This document shows positions 1 through 8,671 of a DNA stretch of 64,000 bases, piece by piece. The stretch is taken from positions 124,001-188,000 of the forward strand of contig CAYREX010000002.1 in NCBI GenBank assembly GCA_964423505.1, given 5' to 3'. Origin of the DNA: CAYREX01 sp964423505 (GTDB lineage: Bacteria; Fermentibacterota; Fermentibacteria; Fermentibacterales; JCC-6). Position numbers and translations under genes: made by a program. Positions within the stretch are counted from its first letter, which is position 1. Every line of letters starts with the position of its first letter. The notes under the pieces were generated by a model. That model did no database searches. It worked only from the letters and a program-made list of their open reading frames with translations, and was not told where the DNA came from.

Positions 1-20
1 GGCAACCCGAAGGAGGGCTT

Positions 21-1730
21 TTGGCTTCCGTTCTCGGCATAAACTGCTACAAGCACGACGCCGCCGCGGCGCTGATTGTCGACGGCGAGCTGGTCGCCGC
101 TGCCGACGAGGAGCGGTTCCGACGCATCAAGCACTACGCCGGGTATCCGGCGATGGCCATCGATTACGTGCTGGACAGCGCCGGGCTGGAGCCCCGGGAG
201 CTGGACCACGTGGCCTTCTACATGCTCCCCCGGCTGGTCATGAGGGAGAACCTCGCCTACAGCAGGCGCTACCTGACCCGCAGGGGCGGCATCCACTTCC
301 TTCTCTCCCAGCTCAACGGCGCAAGGAGGATGGCCGCCATCGAGTCCAGGCTCAGGGAGCACCTGGGAGAGGCCACCGCCGCGAGGCTGCACTTCGTCGA
401 GCACCACGTCGCCCACGCCGAAGCCGGCTTCTACTGCTCCGGCTTCGAAAGCGCCGCCGTCCTGACCATGGACGGAGTCGGCGAGCGCGATACCAGCATA
501 CTCGCCTCCATTGACCCGGAGGGCGATGTCACCATCCATGCAAGGTCCAGGTTCCCCGACTCCCCGGGAGTGTTCTACAGCGCCGTCACCAGGCATCTCG
601 GCTTCATGCCGGACAACGACGAGTACAAGGTGATGGGCCTCTCCAGCTACGGAGAGCCGGAGTTCCTCGACCTCTTCCGCAGGATAATCAGCCGTGAAGG
701 CGGCAGCATACGCGTGGACACCCGCCTGCTGGATATACACATGGGGGTTCACAACGCCGTCTTCCCGGAGGAGGTCACCAGGCGGATAGGACCTCCGAGG
801 CGGAAGGACGAGCCGCTCGACGAGCTTCACAGGAACGTCGCCTGCTCCGCCCAGAGGGCGCTGGAGGAGGTCGGGCTCGGGCTTGCCCGGCACCTCGGGG
901 AGATCACCGGGGAGAGGAACCTGGTCGTCTCCGGCGGGGTCGGCCTCAACTGCGTGATGAATGGCCTGCTGGAGAGGGAGTCCGGCTTCGAGAACGTCTA
1001 TCCCCTGCCCGCCTCCCACGACGCCGGCACCTCCCTGGGAGCGGCGGTCAGCGTGCACCGCAGGATGTTCCCGGACGTGCCGCTGACCACGCCGGAGAGC
1101 ATGTACCTGGGCCCCTCCTTCGACGAGGGGGAGGTCCGCTCCGCGCTGGAGATGGCCAGGCTCTCCTGGAGGAGGCCGGACGATCTGGCCGACGTCGCCG
1201 CCTCCCTCGTCGAGGATGGCCGGGTGGTGGCGCTCTTCAACGGCAGGATGGAGTTCGGCCCCAGGGCCCTCGGCAACCGCTCCATACTCGCCGACCCGAG
1301 GGACCCGGGCATGAAGGACAAGGTGAACCACCTGGTGAAGCACCGGGAGCCCTTCCGCCCGTTCTGCCCGAGCTGCCTCGAGGAGGTGGCGGGGGAGTAC
1401 TTCGAGGGCTGCACCGTTGCCCCCTACATGATAAAGACCTATCCGGTGGTGCCGGAGAAGCGGGACGTCATTCCCTCGGTCACCCATGTCGACGGGACCG
1501 CCAGGGTCCAGACCGTCGCGAGGGACGTGAACCCGTTCTACTACGAGGTGATAGAGAGCTTCGGTAGGAGGACCGGCGTGCCGGTGGTGCTGAACACATC
1601 CTTCAACGTGAAGGGCGAGCCGATAGTCACGACTCCGGTCGACGCGATCAGATGCTTCTACGGCACCGGCATAGACGCGCTGGTGATGCCCCCGTTCCTC
1701 CTGCTCAAGGAGCCCGGTGAGCGGAGCTGA
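21..1730 (+). CDS. NodU/CmcH-family carbamoyltransferase
   Basis: Predicted to transfer a carbamoyl group from carbamoyl phosphate to a hydroxyl of a small molecule or sugar, as in nodulation factor and antibiotic carbamoylation. The N-terminal Kae1-like half has HVAHA at about residues 129-133 and TMDGVGE at about 149-155. The C-terminal half has the family signature FGPRALGNRS at about 412-421 and a NTSFNVKGEPIV block near the end. At 569 residues it is of normal family length. The start is TTG at 21, just after AGGAGGG at 11-17; no ATG lies in a better place. It stands apart from the operon that follows (39 bp gap). No biosynthetic cluster is visible beside it, so the acceptor is unknown; what lies upstream of the window may decide it. 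Confidence 0.9.
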   Translation: MASVLGINCYKHDAAAALIVDGELVAAADEERFRRIKHYAGYPAMAIDYVLDSAGLEPRELDHVAFYMLPRLVMRENLAYSRRYLTRRGGIHFLLSQLNGARRMAAIESRLREHLGEATAARLHFVEHHVAHAEAGFYCSGFESAAVLTMDGVGERDTSILASIDPEGDVTIHARSRFPDSPGVFYSAVTRHLGFMPDNDEYKVMGLSSYGEPEFLDLFRRIISREGGSIRVDTRLLDIHMGVHNAVFPEEVTRRIGPPRRKDEPLDELHRNVACSAQRALEEVGLGLARHLGEITGERNLVVSGGVGLNCVMNGLLERESGFENVYPLPASHDAGTSLGAAVSVHRRMFPDVPLTTPESMYLGPSFDEGEVRSALEMARLSWRRPDDLADVAASLVEDGRVVALFNGRMEFGPRALGNRSILADPRDPGMKDKVNHLVKHREPFRPFCPSCLEEVAGEYFEGCTVAPYMIKTYPVVPEKRDVIPSVTHVDGTARVQTVARDVNPFYYEVIESFGRRTGVPVVLNTSFNVKGEPIVTTPVDAIRCFYGTGIDALVMPPFLLLKEPGERS

Positions 1731-1754
1731 CGCGGCAGCCCGCACCGCTCCGGC

Positions 1755-1772
1755 AGGGAGGGTCCTCCCATG
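1755..1772 (+). promoter_or_regulatory. Shine-Dalgarno inside a small inverted repeat
   Basis: The ribosome binding site GGGAGG of the sigma-54 activator gene is immediately followed by GTCCTCCC and then the ATG at 1770. GGGAG can pair with CTCCC across a four-base loop, so the site could be masked in the mRNA. The stem is seen in the sequence; regulation by it is inference. Confidence 0.35.
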
Positions 1773-3113
1773 GTGACCGTACTGGGGAGGGGCACGGTCC
1801 TGGTCGCCGACGACGCCCCGGAGAGGGCCGATGCGCTAAGGAGCAGGATATCCTCCCTCGGCTACTCCGTCAGCATCCAGGAGAGCGCCAGGTCCGCACT
1901 CCGAAGGCTCAGGTCCAGGTCGGTGAACGTGGCGTTGCTCTCCGCCTCGATAGACGACATGCACCCGTCGGCCTTCCTGGAGACCATGAGCAGGGCCAAC
2001 CTGGCGGCGGGCGTGGTCATCTACGGCAGGAACGTCGGCGCCGCCGACGCCGTCTCCTGGATGAAGAGCGGCGCCGTGGACGTCCTGCTGGACGTCGAGA
2101 GCGACAGGGCCCTCCAGTCGGCCATACAGCGCGCATTCGCATTCTCCTCCCGCTATCACGAGAGCGCAGACGGGGCCGGCTCCCGCGAGGATCTCCCGCA
2201 GCTGCTCTACAGGAGCAGGGCCATGGCGGAGGTGGTGCGGAAGGCGCGGAGGGTCGCTCCCGTGAAGGCAACGGTCCTGATAACCGGAGAGAGCGGTACG
2301 GGCAAGGATGTACTGGCCAAGTACATACATGCTCTCAGCGGCAGGGCCGGCGATTACCTCGCGCTCAACTGCGCGGCGATCCCGGAGACGCTGCTGGAGG
2401 ACGAGCTCTTCGGCCACGAGCGGGGCGCCTACACCGGGGCGGAGACCGGCAGGCAGGGCAAGTTCGAGGCCGCCAGCGGCGGTACGCTTCTCCTTGACGA
2501 GATAGGGGAGATGCCGCTGGACACGCAGGTGAAGCTCCTGCGGATACTGGAGGAGGGGAAGGTGACGAGGCTGGGCGGCAACCGCTCCATACCCATAGAC
2601 GTCAGGCTCATAGCCGCCACCAACAGCGACCTCGCCGGCTCAGTCCGGAGGGGCGCCTTCCGGGAGGACCTCTACTACAGGATTAAGGTGGTGGAGATAG
2701 ACATCCCGCCGCTCCGCTCTCGGAGGTCCGACATCCCGATGCTTGCCATGGCCTTCCTGAGGCAGGCATCGGAGAAGCACGGGCTGCCCATGCCGGAGAT
2801 CACCGAGGAGGCCCTGGCATGCCTGGTCTCCTACGGCTGGCCCGGCAACGTTCGCCAGTTGAGGAACCTGATGGAGAGCCTTCTCATAATCTGCGGCGGG
2901 ACCATCGGCCGGGAGGACCTTCCGGTGGAGATGGCCGGAGTTCCATCGGGGGAGTCGGTGGTCCTCAGGACGGAGCTGCCCGTCACCATGGAGGAGCTGG
3001 AGGAGATGGCCATAAGCAGGACGCTGGAGCTGACCGGCGGCAACCGGACCAGGGCGGCGGAGCTGCTCGGCATCGGCAGGCGTACCCTGCAGAGGAAGCT
3101 TAAGGAGATGTAG
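1770..3113 (+). CDS. NtrC-type sigma-54 activator with degenerate receiver domain
   Basis: Enhancer-binding protein expected to open sigma-54 promoters by ATP hydrolysis. Order of domains: receiver-like domain (about 1-125), AAA+ domain (about 150-375) with Walker A GESGTGKD near 174 and the sigma-54 contact loop GAYTGA (tyrosine variant of GAFTGA) near 219, then a Fis-type helix-turn-helix at the C-terminus (GNRTRAAELLGIGRRTLQRKL). The receiver keeps the acidic pair (VADD), but the strand that should end in the phosphoacceptor Asp reads VALLSAS, so Ser stands at that place, and the late conserved Lys is also not evident. It is therefore probably not switched by phosphorylation. The stop codon overlaps the GTG of hflK (TAGTG), so it is cotranscribed with hflKC. 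No histidine kinase is nearby. Confidence 0.92.
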   Translation: MVTVLGRGTVLVADDAPERADALRSRISSLGYSVSIQESARSALRRLRSRSVNVALLSASIDDMHPSAFLETMSRANLAAGVVIYGRNVGAADAVSWMKSGAVDVLLDVESDRALQSAIQRAFAFSSRYHESADGAGSREDLPQLLYRSRAMAEVVRKARRVAPVKATVLITGESGTGKDVLAKYIHALSGRAGDYLALNCAAIPETLLEDELFGHERGAYTGAETGRQGKFEAASGGTLLLDEIGEMPLDTQVKLLRILEEGKVTRLGGNRSIPIDVRLIAATNSDLAGSVRRGAFREDLYYRIKVVEIDIPPLRSRRSDIPMLAMAFLRQASEKHGLPMPEITEEALACLVSYGWPGNVRQLRNLMESLLIICGGTIGREDLPVEMAGVPSGESVVLRTELPVTMEELEEMAISRTLELTGGNRTRAAELLGIGRRTLQRKLKEM

Positions 3114-4087
3114 TGACCAGACCAAGAGTTCTGAAGACGACCGGAGTAGACGGCTCGACCTGGATCAGGCTCGGGGTCCTCCTGCTCGCCGTGGTCCTGT
3201 GGCTGGTCCTCGGCGGGCCCTTCTACATCGTGGAGCCGGAGGAGCTCGGGGTGGTGCTCACCTTCGGCAGGCACACGGCCACCACCGGCCCCGGCTTCCA
3301 CCTGAAGTGGCCCTGGCCGGTCCAGGTCGTCTACACCCCGGCGGTGAACGTTGTGCAGCGGGTGGAGATAGGCTTCAGGACCATCTCCGACGACCCGCCG
3401 CAGTACATCAGCTTCACCGGCGACGACGAGATGCTCGGCGAGGCACAGATGCTCACCGGCGACGAGAACATCATCAACTGTGCGGTGATAGTTCAGTACA
3501 GGATAGCCGCCCCGGCCGACTGGCTGTTCAACGTCAGGGACCAGGAGGCCACGCTGAAGGACATCTCCGAGGCCTCCATAAGGCTGGTGGTGGGCGACAA
3601 CGCCATAGATGCGGTGCTGACCACCGGCAAGCTGGAGATACAGAACCGGATAATGGACCTGGTGCAGCAGATAGCCGACGACTACGGCCTGGGCATAGAC
3701 GTGGTGGCCGTCCAGCTGATGGACGTCCAGCCGCCCTCGGAGGTCTCCGACGCCTTCAAGGACGTCGCAACGGCCCGGGAGGACATGCAGGCCTACATCA
3801 ACGAGGCTGAGAGCTACCGCAACCAGATGATACCCGCGGCGCTGGCCGACTCGGTGGAGGTCGTGACGGAGGCGATGGGCTACTCGGCCACCAGGGTAAA
3901 CCAGGCCGAGGGCGACGCCGCGAGGTTCACCTCCGTGGCCGCAGAGTACGCCAAGAGCCCCGGGGTCACGGCGGTCCGGCTTCACCTCGAGACCATGGCC
4001 GCAGTCCTGGACACCGTCACGGTCACCGTGGTGGACGGGACCGCCGGCGCGCTCACCCACTACGGGCTGACGGGAGGTGCGCGATGA
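3113..4087 (+). CDS. hflK: HflK-like membrane protease modulator
   Basis: SPFH/prohibitin-domain protein that with HflC forms a ring around the FtsH protease and modulates turnover of membrane proteins. One N-terminal membrane segment at about residues 18-38 is followed by the PHB domain (FYIVEPEELGVVLTFGR, then PGFHLKWPWPV). The length of 324 residues is near the usual one; the Gly-rich N-terminal tail of proteobacterial HflK is absent. The GTG start overlaps the previous TAG by one base, and its TGA overlaps the ATG of hflC (ATGA), which shows translational coupling. Assigned as HflK rather than HflC by gene order and the PWP stretch. Confidence 0.9.
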   Translation: MTRPRVLKTTGVDGSTWIRLGVLLLAVVLWLVLGGPFYIVEPEELGVVLTFGRHTATTGPGFHLKWPWPVQVVYTPAVNVVQRVEIGFRTISDDPPQYISFTGDDEMLGEAQMLTGDENIINCAVIVQYRIAAPADWLFNVRDQEATLKDISEASIRLVVGDNAIDAVLTTGKLEIQNRIMDLVQQIADDYGLGIDVVAVQLMDVQPPSEVSDAFKDVATAREDMQAYINEAESYRNQMIPAALADSVEVVTEAMGYSATRVNQAEGDAARFTSVAAEYAKSPGVTAVRLHLETMAAVLDTVTVTVVDGTAGALTHYGLTGGAR

Positions 4088-5181
4088 GCATGGCTCGAAA
4101 GCTAAGGAGGGCCGCCCTGGCAGTCGTCGTCCTGTTCGCGCTGCTGGTGGTCACCGGCGCCTTCTACACCGTAAGCGAGACCGAGCAGGCGGTGCTGCTG
4201 CAGCTGGGCGAGCCTATGAGGGTGATAGTCGGCGAGAGGACCGAGGAGGAGCTGGAGGAGCTGGAGACCTGGATAGCGGAGAACGCCCCGGGCGTCGCTC
4301 TCAGCTCCGGTGCCGGCCTCTACTTCAAGATTCCCTTCCTCCAGCAGGTCAGGATATTCGACGACAGGATACTGGAGTACGACGACGCCCCGGCGGACGT
4401 GGTGACGAAGGACAAGAAGCACATACAGGTCGACTGCTACGCCAGGTGGCACATAGACAACCCCCTGCAGCTCCTCAGGAGCGTGCGGACGGAGAGCGGG
4501 GCCATCTCCAGGCTGGACGACATCATCTACTCCACCCTCCGGCAGGAGCTGGGCAAGAGCAATCTCATCCAGATCGTCCGGAGCACCAACGACCCCATCG
4601 GACTGGGCGATTACGTACGGCTGGTCAACACGGTGACCTACACCGACACCCTGCCGGAGATAGACCTGGACGAGGAGGGGGAGGTCATAGAGACCATCCG
4701 CCTCGTGAGGCTGCCGCCGGACCAGGGACGATTGTCCATCCTCGGGAGGGTTACAGAGACCTGCCGGGAGATGGCCGACGAGTACGGCATCTACGTGGTG
4801 GACGTCCGCATCAAGAGGGCGGACCTCCCGCAGCAGAACCTGACGGCCGTCTTCGGCAGGATGCAGGCCGAGCGCAACAGGATATCCACGAGGTACCGCG
4901 CCGAGGGGCAGAGGATGTCCAGCATCATAGTGGCCAACACGGACCTCAGGGTCGACTCCATACTGGCCAACGCCAACATGGAGGCGCTCGGGATAATGGG
5001 CCAGGCGGACAGCACCGCAGCCGCGGTCTACGCCGAAGCCTTCGAGGCGTACCCGGAGTTCTACACCTTCATCCGCTCCCTGGAGACCCTGGAGTCGGTC
5101 ATGGACTCCACCTCCAGCGTGGTAGTGGGGACGGAGGGGCTGTTCGAGTACATCGTGTCCCGGCCGGGCGAGATGCTCTGA
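4084..5181 (+). CDS. hflC: HflC-like membrane protease modulator
   Basis: Partner of HflK in the FtsH-regulating complex. It has an N-terminal membrane anchor (about residues 10-30), then YTVSETEQAVLLQLGEP and the HflC-typical blocks KIPFLQQVRIFDDRILEY and TKDKKHIQVDCYARWHI. At 365 residues it is longer than common HflC. Two acidic insertions account for this: one after LGEPMRVI (TEEELEELETW region) and one around residues 185-215 (EIDLDEEGEVIETIRLV region). Both sit inside the PHB domain and look like lineage-specific loops. Coupled to hflK by a 4-base ATGA overlap and followed after two bases by the thioesterase gene. Confidence 0.9.
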   Translation: MSMARKLRRAALAVVVLFALLVVTGAFYTVSETEQAVLLQLGEPMRVIVGERTEEELEELETWIAENAPGVALSSGAGLYFKIPFLQQVRIFDDRILEYDDAPADVVTKDKKHIQVDCYARWHIDNPLQLLRSVRTESGAISRLDDIIYSTLRQELGKSNLIQIVRSTNDPIGLGDYVRLVNTVTYTDTLPEIDLDEEGEVIETIRLVRLPPDQGRLSILGRVTETCREMADEYGIYVVDVRIKRADLPQQNLTAVFGRMQAERNRISTRYRAEGQRMSSIIVANTDLRVDSILANANMEALGIMGQADSTAAAVYAEAFEAYPEFYTFIRSLETLESVMDSTSSVVVGTEGLFEYIVSRPGEML

Positions 5182-5183
5182 GC

Positions 5184-5594
5184 ATGTCCGACCGGCTCCG
5201 AAACGACGATGGCTGCTTCGTCTGCGGCAGGATGAACTCCTGCGGGCTCAAGCTCTCCCCCCGGGCTTCGGAGGGTGCCTCCTCCATAGACTGGACCCCG
5301 GGCAGGGAGCACCAGGGCTGGGATGGGATAGTCCACGGCGGGCTGGTCTCCACCCTCCTTGACGAGGCCATGGCCTATGCGGCGATGAGCCTGGGGAGCT
5401 TCTGCGCCACCAGGGAGATAACCGTCCGGTTCCGCAGGCCGGTCCGCCCGGAGGTCCCCCTGCGGGCCAGCGCCCGGGTGGTGGAGGAGAGGGGAAGGTT
5501 GATCCGCCTGGAGGCGGACGTGATCCAGGAGGGGGAGGAGAGGGCCACCGCTACCGGCACCTTCGTCGCCCTTCCCGGTGGAGAGGGCGTTTGA
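5184..5594 (+). CDS. PaaI-type hotdog-fold thioesterase
   Basis: Predicted acyl-CoA thioesterase of 136 residues. The hotdog motif HGGLVSTLLDEAMAYAA is seen around residues 52-68, with the HGG loop and acidic residue usual for this family. The N-terminal CFVCGRMNSCGL segment is typical of PaaI-like proteins that begin with a short Cys motif. The ATG at 5184 lies two bases after the hflC stop; a longer in-frame opening upstream is only a shadow of hflC. Its stop TGA overlaps the TTG of the next gene. Substrate unknown. Confidence 0.85.
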   Translation: MSDRLRNDDGCFVCGRMNSCGLKLSPRASEGASSIDWTPGREHQGWDGIVHGGLVSTLLDEAMAYAAMSLGSFCATREITVRFRRPVRPEVPLRASARVVEERGRLIRLEADVIQEGEERATATGTFVALPGGEGV

Positions 5595-6481
5595 CCGACC
5601 CCTCCCCGGTGCTCCTCACGGGCGCGGCCGGCAGGCTCGGGGCAGTCCTGCGGCCCCTCCTCTCACGGACCACGGACGTCCTTGCCCAGACCCGGAGCGG
5701 CGCCGGGGAGACCGTCGCCGCCGACCTCTCCGATGGGGGGGACATCTCCCGCCTGCTCTCCATGCCCTTCGGGAGGGCGGTCTGCGCGGCGGCCGTCTCA
5801 TCGCCGGCGGCCTGCGCGGCGGACCCCCGGGGAGCCTTCAGGGTCAACTCCCTCTGGCCCCTCCGGCTGGCCCGCGAGTGCCGCATGCGGGGCGCCCGGC
5901 TCGTCCACCTCTCCACCGACCTGGTCCACTCGGGGGGAACCCCGCCGTACGCGGAGCGCTCGCCGGCCGTCCCCTCCTCCTGGTACGGCTGGACCAAGCT
6001 GCTGGGCGAGCGGCTCGTACTGGCGGCGCTCCCCGGGGCGCTGGTGGCCAGGACCTCCGTCCTGTTCGGAGAGGTGGGGGCGGCCAGGCCCACATTCTCC
6101 GAGGCGCTGCTCTCCGGAGGCGTCCCCGCCGTCTTCGTGGACTGCTTCAGGAACCACACACCGGTCGGCTGGGCCGCATCCTCGGTCTGCGAGCTGCTCG
6201 ACGGCGACGCCTCCGGCGTCCTGGTGCTCACCGCCCGGTACGCCCAGTCCCGTGCCGCCTTCGCGGAGATGCTGCTGACCCGCGTCGGGAGGGACCCCGG
6301 GGTGCTCCGCGGAGGCTACGCGCCGCCCGGCGTCCCCCGGGACCTGACCATGTCCCCGGAGAGGGCCGCATCCCTGCTGACGGGCGGCTGCCCCGGCATC
6401 ACGGCCTCGCTGGAGATGGAGTACCCCCCGGGTGAGGGGCGGCCCGGCCCTGCCGGCCACTCCGGGTCCTCACCAGCCTGA
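5591..6481 (+). CDS. RmlD-like NAD(P)-dependent sugar reductase (extended SDR)
   Basis: Resembles dTDP-4-dehydrorhamnose reductase. The Rossmann motif GAAGRLG is at residues 11-17, STDLVHSG stands where RmlD has STDYVFDG, and YGWTK gives the catalytic Tyr and Lys. Length 296 is normal. The TTG start at 5591 overlaps the thioesterase TGA and has GGAGAGGG upstream. No other dTDP-rhamnose genes are adjacent, so the exact substrate is open. The last 83 bases overlap the 3' end of the opposing SUMF1 gene; the extra C-terminal tail after about residue 270 is low in complexity and may be a read-on from a lost stop. Confidence 0.82.
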   Translation: MTDPSPVLLTGAAGRLGAVLRPLLSRTTDVLAQTRSGAGETVAADLSDGGDISRLLSMPFGRAVCAAAVSSPAACAADPRGAFRVNSLWPLRLARECRMRGARLVHLSTDLVHSGGTPPYAERSPAVPSSWYGWTKLLGERLVLAALPGALVARTSVLFGEVGAARPTFSEALLSGGVPAVFVDCFRNHTPVGWAASSVCELLDGDASGVLVLTARYAQSRAAFAEMLLTRVGRDPGVLRGGYAPPGVPRDLTMSPERAASLLTGGCPGITASLEMEYPPGEGRPGPAGHSGSSPA

Positions 6482-7361
6482 AGCCCAGCCCGGTGTCCCG
6501 GAGCCCCCTGTCGAACCAGCCGCGGTATGCCGAGCGGCAGAACTCCGGGGCGCTGTGCCAGCAGCCGCCCCTGCCTGTCGCCAGGGTGGGGTCGGCCCCC
6601 TCGCGGGCCGAGCCGTCCGGGGGTATGTCCCGAAGGTCGCGGACCCAGCCGTCTAGGCAGAGCTCCCACACGTTGCCGCTCATGTCGTAGAGGCCCCAGG
6701 GGTTCGGCTTGAGCGAGGCGACAGGCAAGGGACCCTCCGGCGGCTCGCTGCCCTGGTATCGGCAGCAGCTGCGGATGGCCGCTCCGGAGCTGTCGGCTCC
6801 CCAGTAGAAGGGGGTGACGGTGCCGGCCCTGCAGGCGTACTCCCACTCCGCCTCGGTGGGCAGCCTGTAGACGTACTCCCGGTCCATCTCCGACAGCGCC
6901 TCGGCGAACGCCACGCAGTCCCGCCACGAGACGTAGTAGACCGGGTGGAGGGCGCTCCTTCCTGCCAGCGGCCACTCCGGGGAGATGCGGTCCCGCAGGT
7001 CCACGATATCCTCTCCGGTGACCTGGCGCCACATGGCCTGGGTGACCTCCGTGGCCATCATCTCGATGCCCGGGCCGATGCTCACGCGCGCCTGCGGGCC
7101 GTCGGTGGGGTGGCGGCCCGGCTCGTCCTCCGGCGCCCCCATGGTGAAGCTCCCCCGGGGCAGCTCCACCAGGAGCATCCCCTCGAGGGGGCCCTCCGCG
7201 TAGCGGGGATGAAGGTCGGGGATGGGCCTCTCCGAAGGGGCCCTCTCCCTCTCCGGCCCTCCGCCGCCGGCGGAGAGGGTGCAGGAGGAGCAGAGCAGGA
7301 GCGCCGGACAGGCCAGCCCGCGGAGGGCTAGGAGGATATGGCGGCCGCTGCCTCTTCCCAT
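6399..7361 (-). CDS. SUMF1/formylglycine-enzyme-fold lipoprotein
   Basis: Secreted lipoprotein with a sulfatase-modifying-factor domain. The signal peptide ends in LLLCSSC (lipobox Cys near residue 27). The family blocks occur in order: GSFTMGAPEDEPGR, TEVTQAMW, PVYYVSWRDCVAFAEAL, RLPTEAEWEYACRAG, GLYDMSGNVWELCLDGW, and GRGGCWHSAPEFCRSAYR near the C-terminus. The last block is like the broad SUMF1 family, not clearly the catalytic Cys pair of true formylglycine enzymes, so modification activity is not implied. The start overlaps the 3' end of the glycyl-tRNA synthetase gene by 34 bases and has a GAGG site upstream. The 3' end overlaps the convergent reductase gene. Confidence 0.87.
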   Translation of the reverse strand: MGRGSGRHILLALRGLACPALLLCSSCTLSAGGGGPERERAPSERPIPDLHPRYAEGPLEGMLLVELPRGSFTMGAPEDEPGRHPTDGPQARVSIGPGIEMMATEVTQAMWRQVTGEDIVDLRDRISPEWPLAGRSALHPVYYVSWRDCVAFAEALSEMDREYVYRLPTEAEWEYACRAGTVTPFYWGADSSGAAIRSCCRYQGSEPPEGPLPVASLKPNPWGLYDMSGNVWELCLDGWVRDLRDIPPDGSAREGADPTLATGRGGCWHSAPEFCRSAYRGWFDRGLRDTGLGFRLVRTRSGRQGRAAPHPGGTPSPARP

Positions 7362-8671
7362 CCCAACCTCATGAGATCGCGCATGCGACCTTCCAGCCCC
7401 TCGATGGGGACCCGCACCTGCTCGAGGGAGTCACGCTCCCGGATGGTCACCTGGCGGTCCTCCGTCGAGTCGAAGTCGTAGGTGATGCAGAAGGGCGTGC
7501 CCGCCTCGTCCATCCTCCGGTAGCGCTTGCCGATGGAGCCGGTGACGTCGAAGCTGACCGGCAGCACCGGCCGGAGCATCTCCGCCACCGGCTCGGCATC
7601 CTCGGTTAGCTTCCGCGAGAGGGGGAGGACGGCGGCCTTTATCGGGGCCAGGTCGCGATGCAGCGCCAGGACCACCCTCAGGCGCCCCTCCACCGTCTCC
7701 TCCCGGTAGGCGTCGAGGAGCACGGCGAGGAAGGTCCTGCCCACCCCTCCGCTGGTCTCCACGACGTGGGGGACGATCTTCCTGTTCCCTACCTGGTCGA
7801 TGAAGGAGAGGTCCTTGCCGCTCTCCCTGATGTGAGCGGCCAGGTCGTAGTCGGTCCGGTCGGCTATCCCCTCCAGCTCCCCGAAGCCGCCGGGGGAGAA
7901 CGGGTAGGCGTACTCGATGTCGACGCAGGCGCTCGCGTAGTGGGCCAGCTCCTCCCTTCCGTGCGGGCGGACCCGGAGGTTCTCCCGCCGTATGCCGAGG
8001 CCCAGGTACCACTGCATCCGCCGGTCGGTCCAGTACTCCAGCCACCTGCCCGACTCCTCCGGCAGGCAGAAGTACTCCATCTCCATCTGCTCGAACTCGC
8101 GGGAGCGGAAGACGAAGTTCCTGGCGGTTATCTCGTTCCTGAACGCCTTGCCGGTCTGGGCTATCCCGAAAGGCAGCCGCATCCTGGTCGACCCGACCAC
8201 GTTCCGGAAGTTGGCGAAGATGGACTGGCAGGTCTCGGGCCTGAGGTAGACGGTGGCGGACTCCCCCTCCACCGCTCCCATGCTGGTACGGAACATCAGG
8301 CCGAACTCCCTCGGCTCGGTCAGCTCCCCGCCGCACTCCGGGCAGACATCCCCCTCCAGCTGGTCCTGGCGGAACCTGGAGCGGCAGGAGAGGCAGTCCA
8401 CCAGCGGGTCGTGGAAGTGCTCCAGGTGGCCGGAGGCCTTCCAGACGTCAGGGTGGGTTATGATGGCCGAGTCCATCCCGACGACGTCCGGCCTGGTGCG
8501 CACCATGGCGTCCCACCAGCTCTCCACGATGTTGCGCTTCAGCTCCACTCCCAGCGGGCCGTAGTCCCACGCGGACTGGAGCCCCTCGTATATCTCGCCG
8601 GACTGGTAGACGAACCCCAGTCGCTTGCAGAGGGACACGAGCTTCTTCATCCTGTCGTCTCTATCGGTCAT
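7328..8671 (-). CDS. glyS: Glycyl-tRNA synthetase, class II single-chain type
   Basis: Charges tRNA-Gly. This is the homodimeric (eukaryote/Gram-positive-like) form: FVYQSGEIYEGLQSAWDYGPLG near the N-terminus, a Cys4 zinc motif (CLSC then CPEC, about residues 95-120), class II motif 2 region with FRNEITARNFVFRSREFEQMEMEYF, and a C-terminal anticodon-binding domain. I choose ATG at 8671 because GGAGG lies about nine bases upstream; a TTG two codons earlier is too close to that site. The 5' end overlaps recO by 11 bases. Part of the conserved phoH-ybeY-recO-glyS order. Confidence 0.95.
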   Translation of the reverse strand: MTDRDDRMKKLVSLCKRLGFVYQSGEIYEGLQSAWDYGPLGVELKRNIVESWWDAMVRTRPDVVGMDSAIITHPDVWKASGHLEHFHDPLVDCLSCRSRFRQDQLEGDVCPECGGELTEPREFGLMFRTSMGAVEGESATVYLRPETCQSIFANFRNVVGSTRMRLPFGIAQTGKAFRNEITARNFVFRSREFEQMEMEYFCLPEESGRWLEYWTDRRMQWYLGLGIRRENLRVRPHGREELAHYASACVDIEYAYPFSPGGFGELEGIADRTDYDLAAHIRESGKDLSFIDQVGNRKIVPHVVETSGGVGRTFLAVLLDAYREETVEGRLRVVLALHRDLAPIKAAVLPLSRKLTEDAEPVAEMLRPVLPVSFDVTGSIGKRYRRMDEAGTPFCITYDFDSTEDRQVTIRERDSLEQVRVPIEGLEGRMRDLMRLGWEEAAAAISS

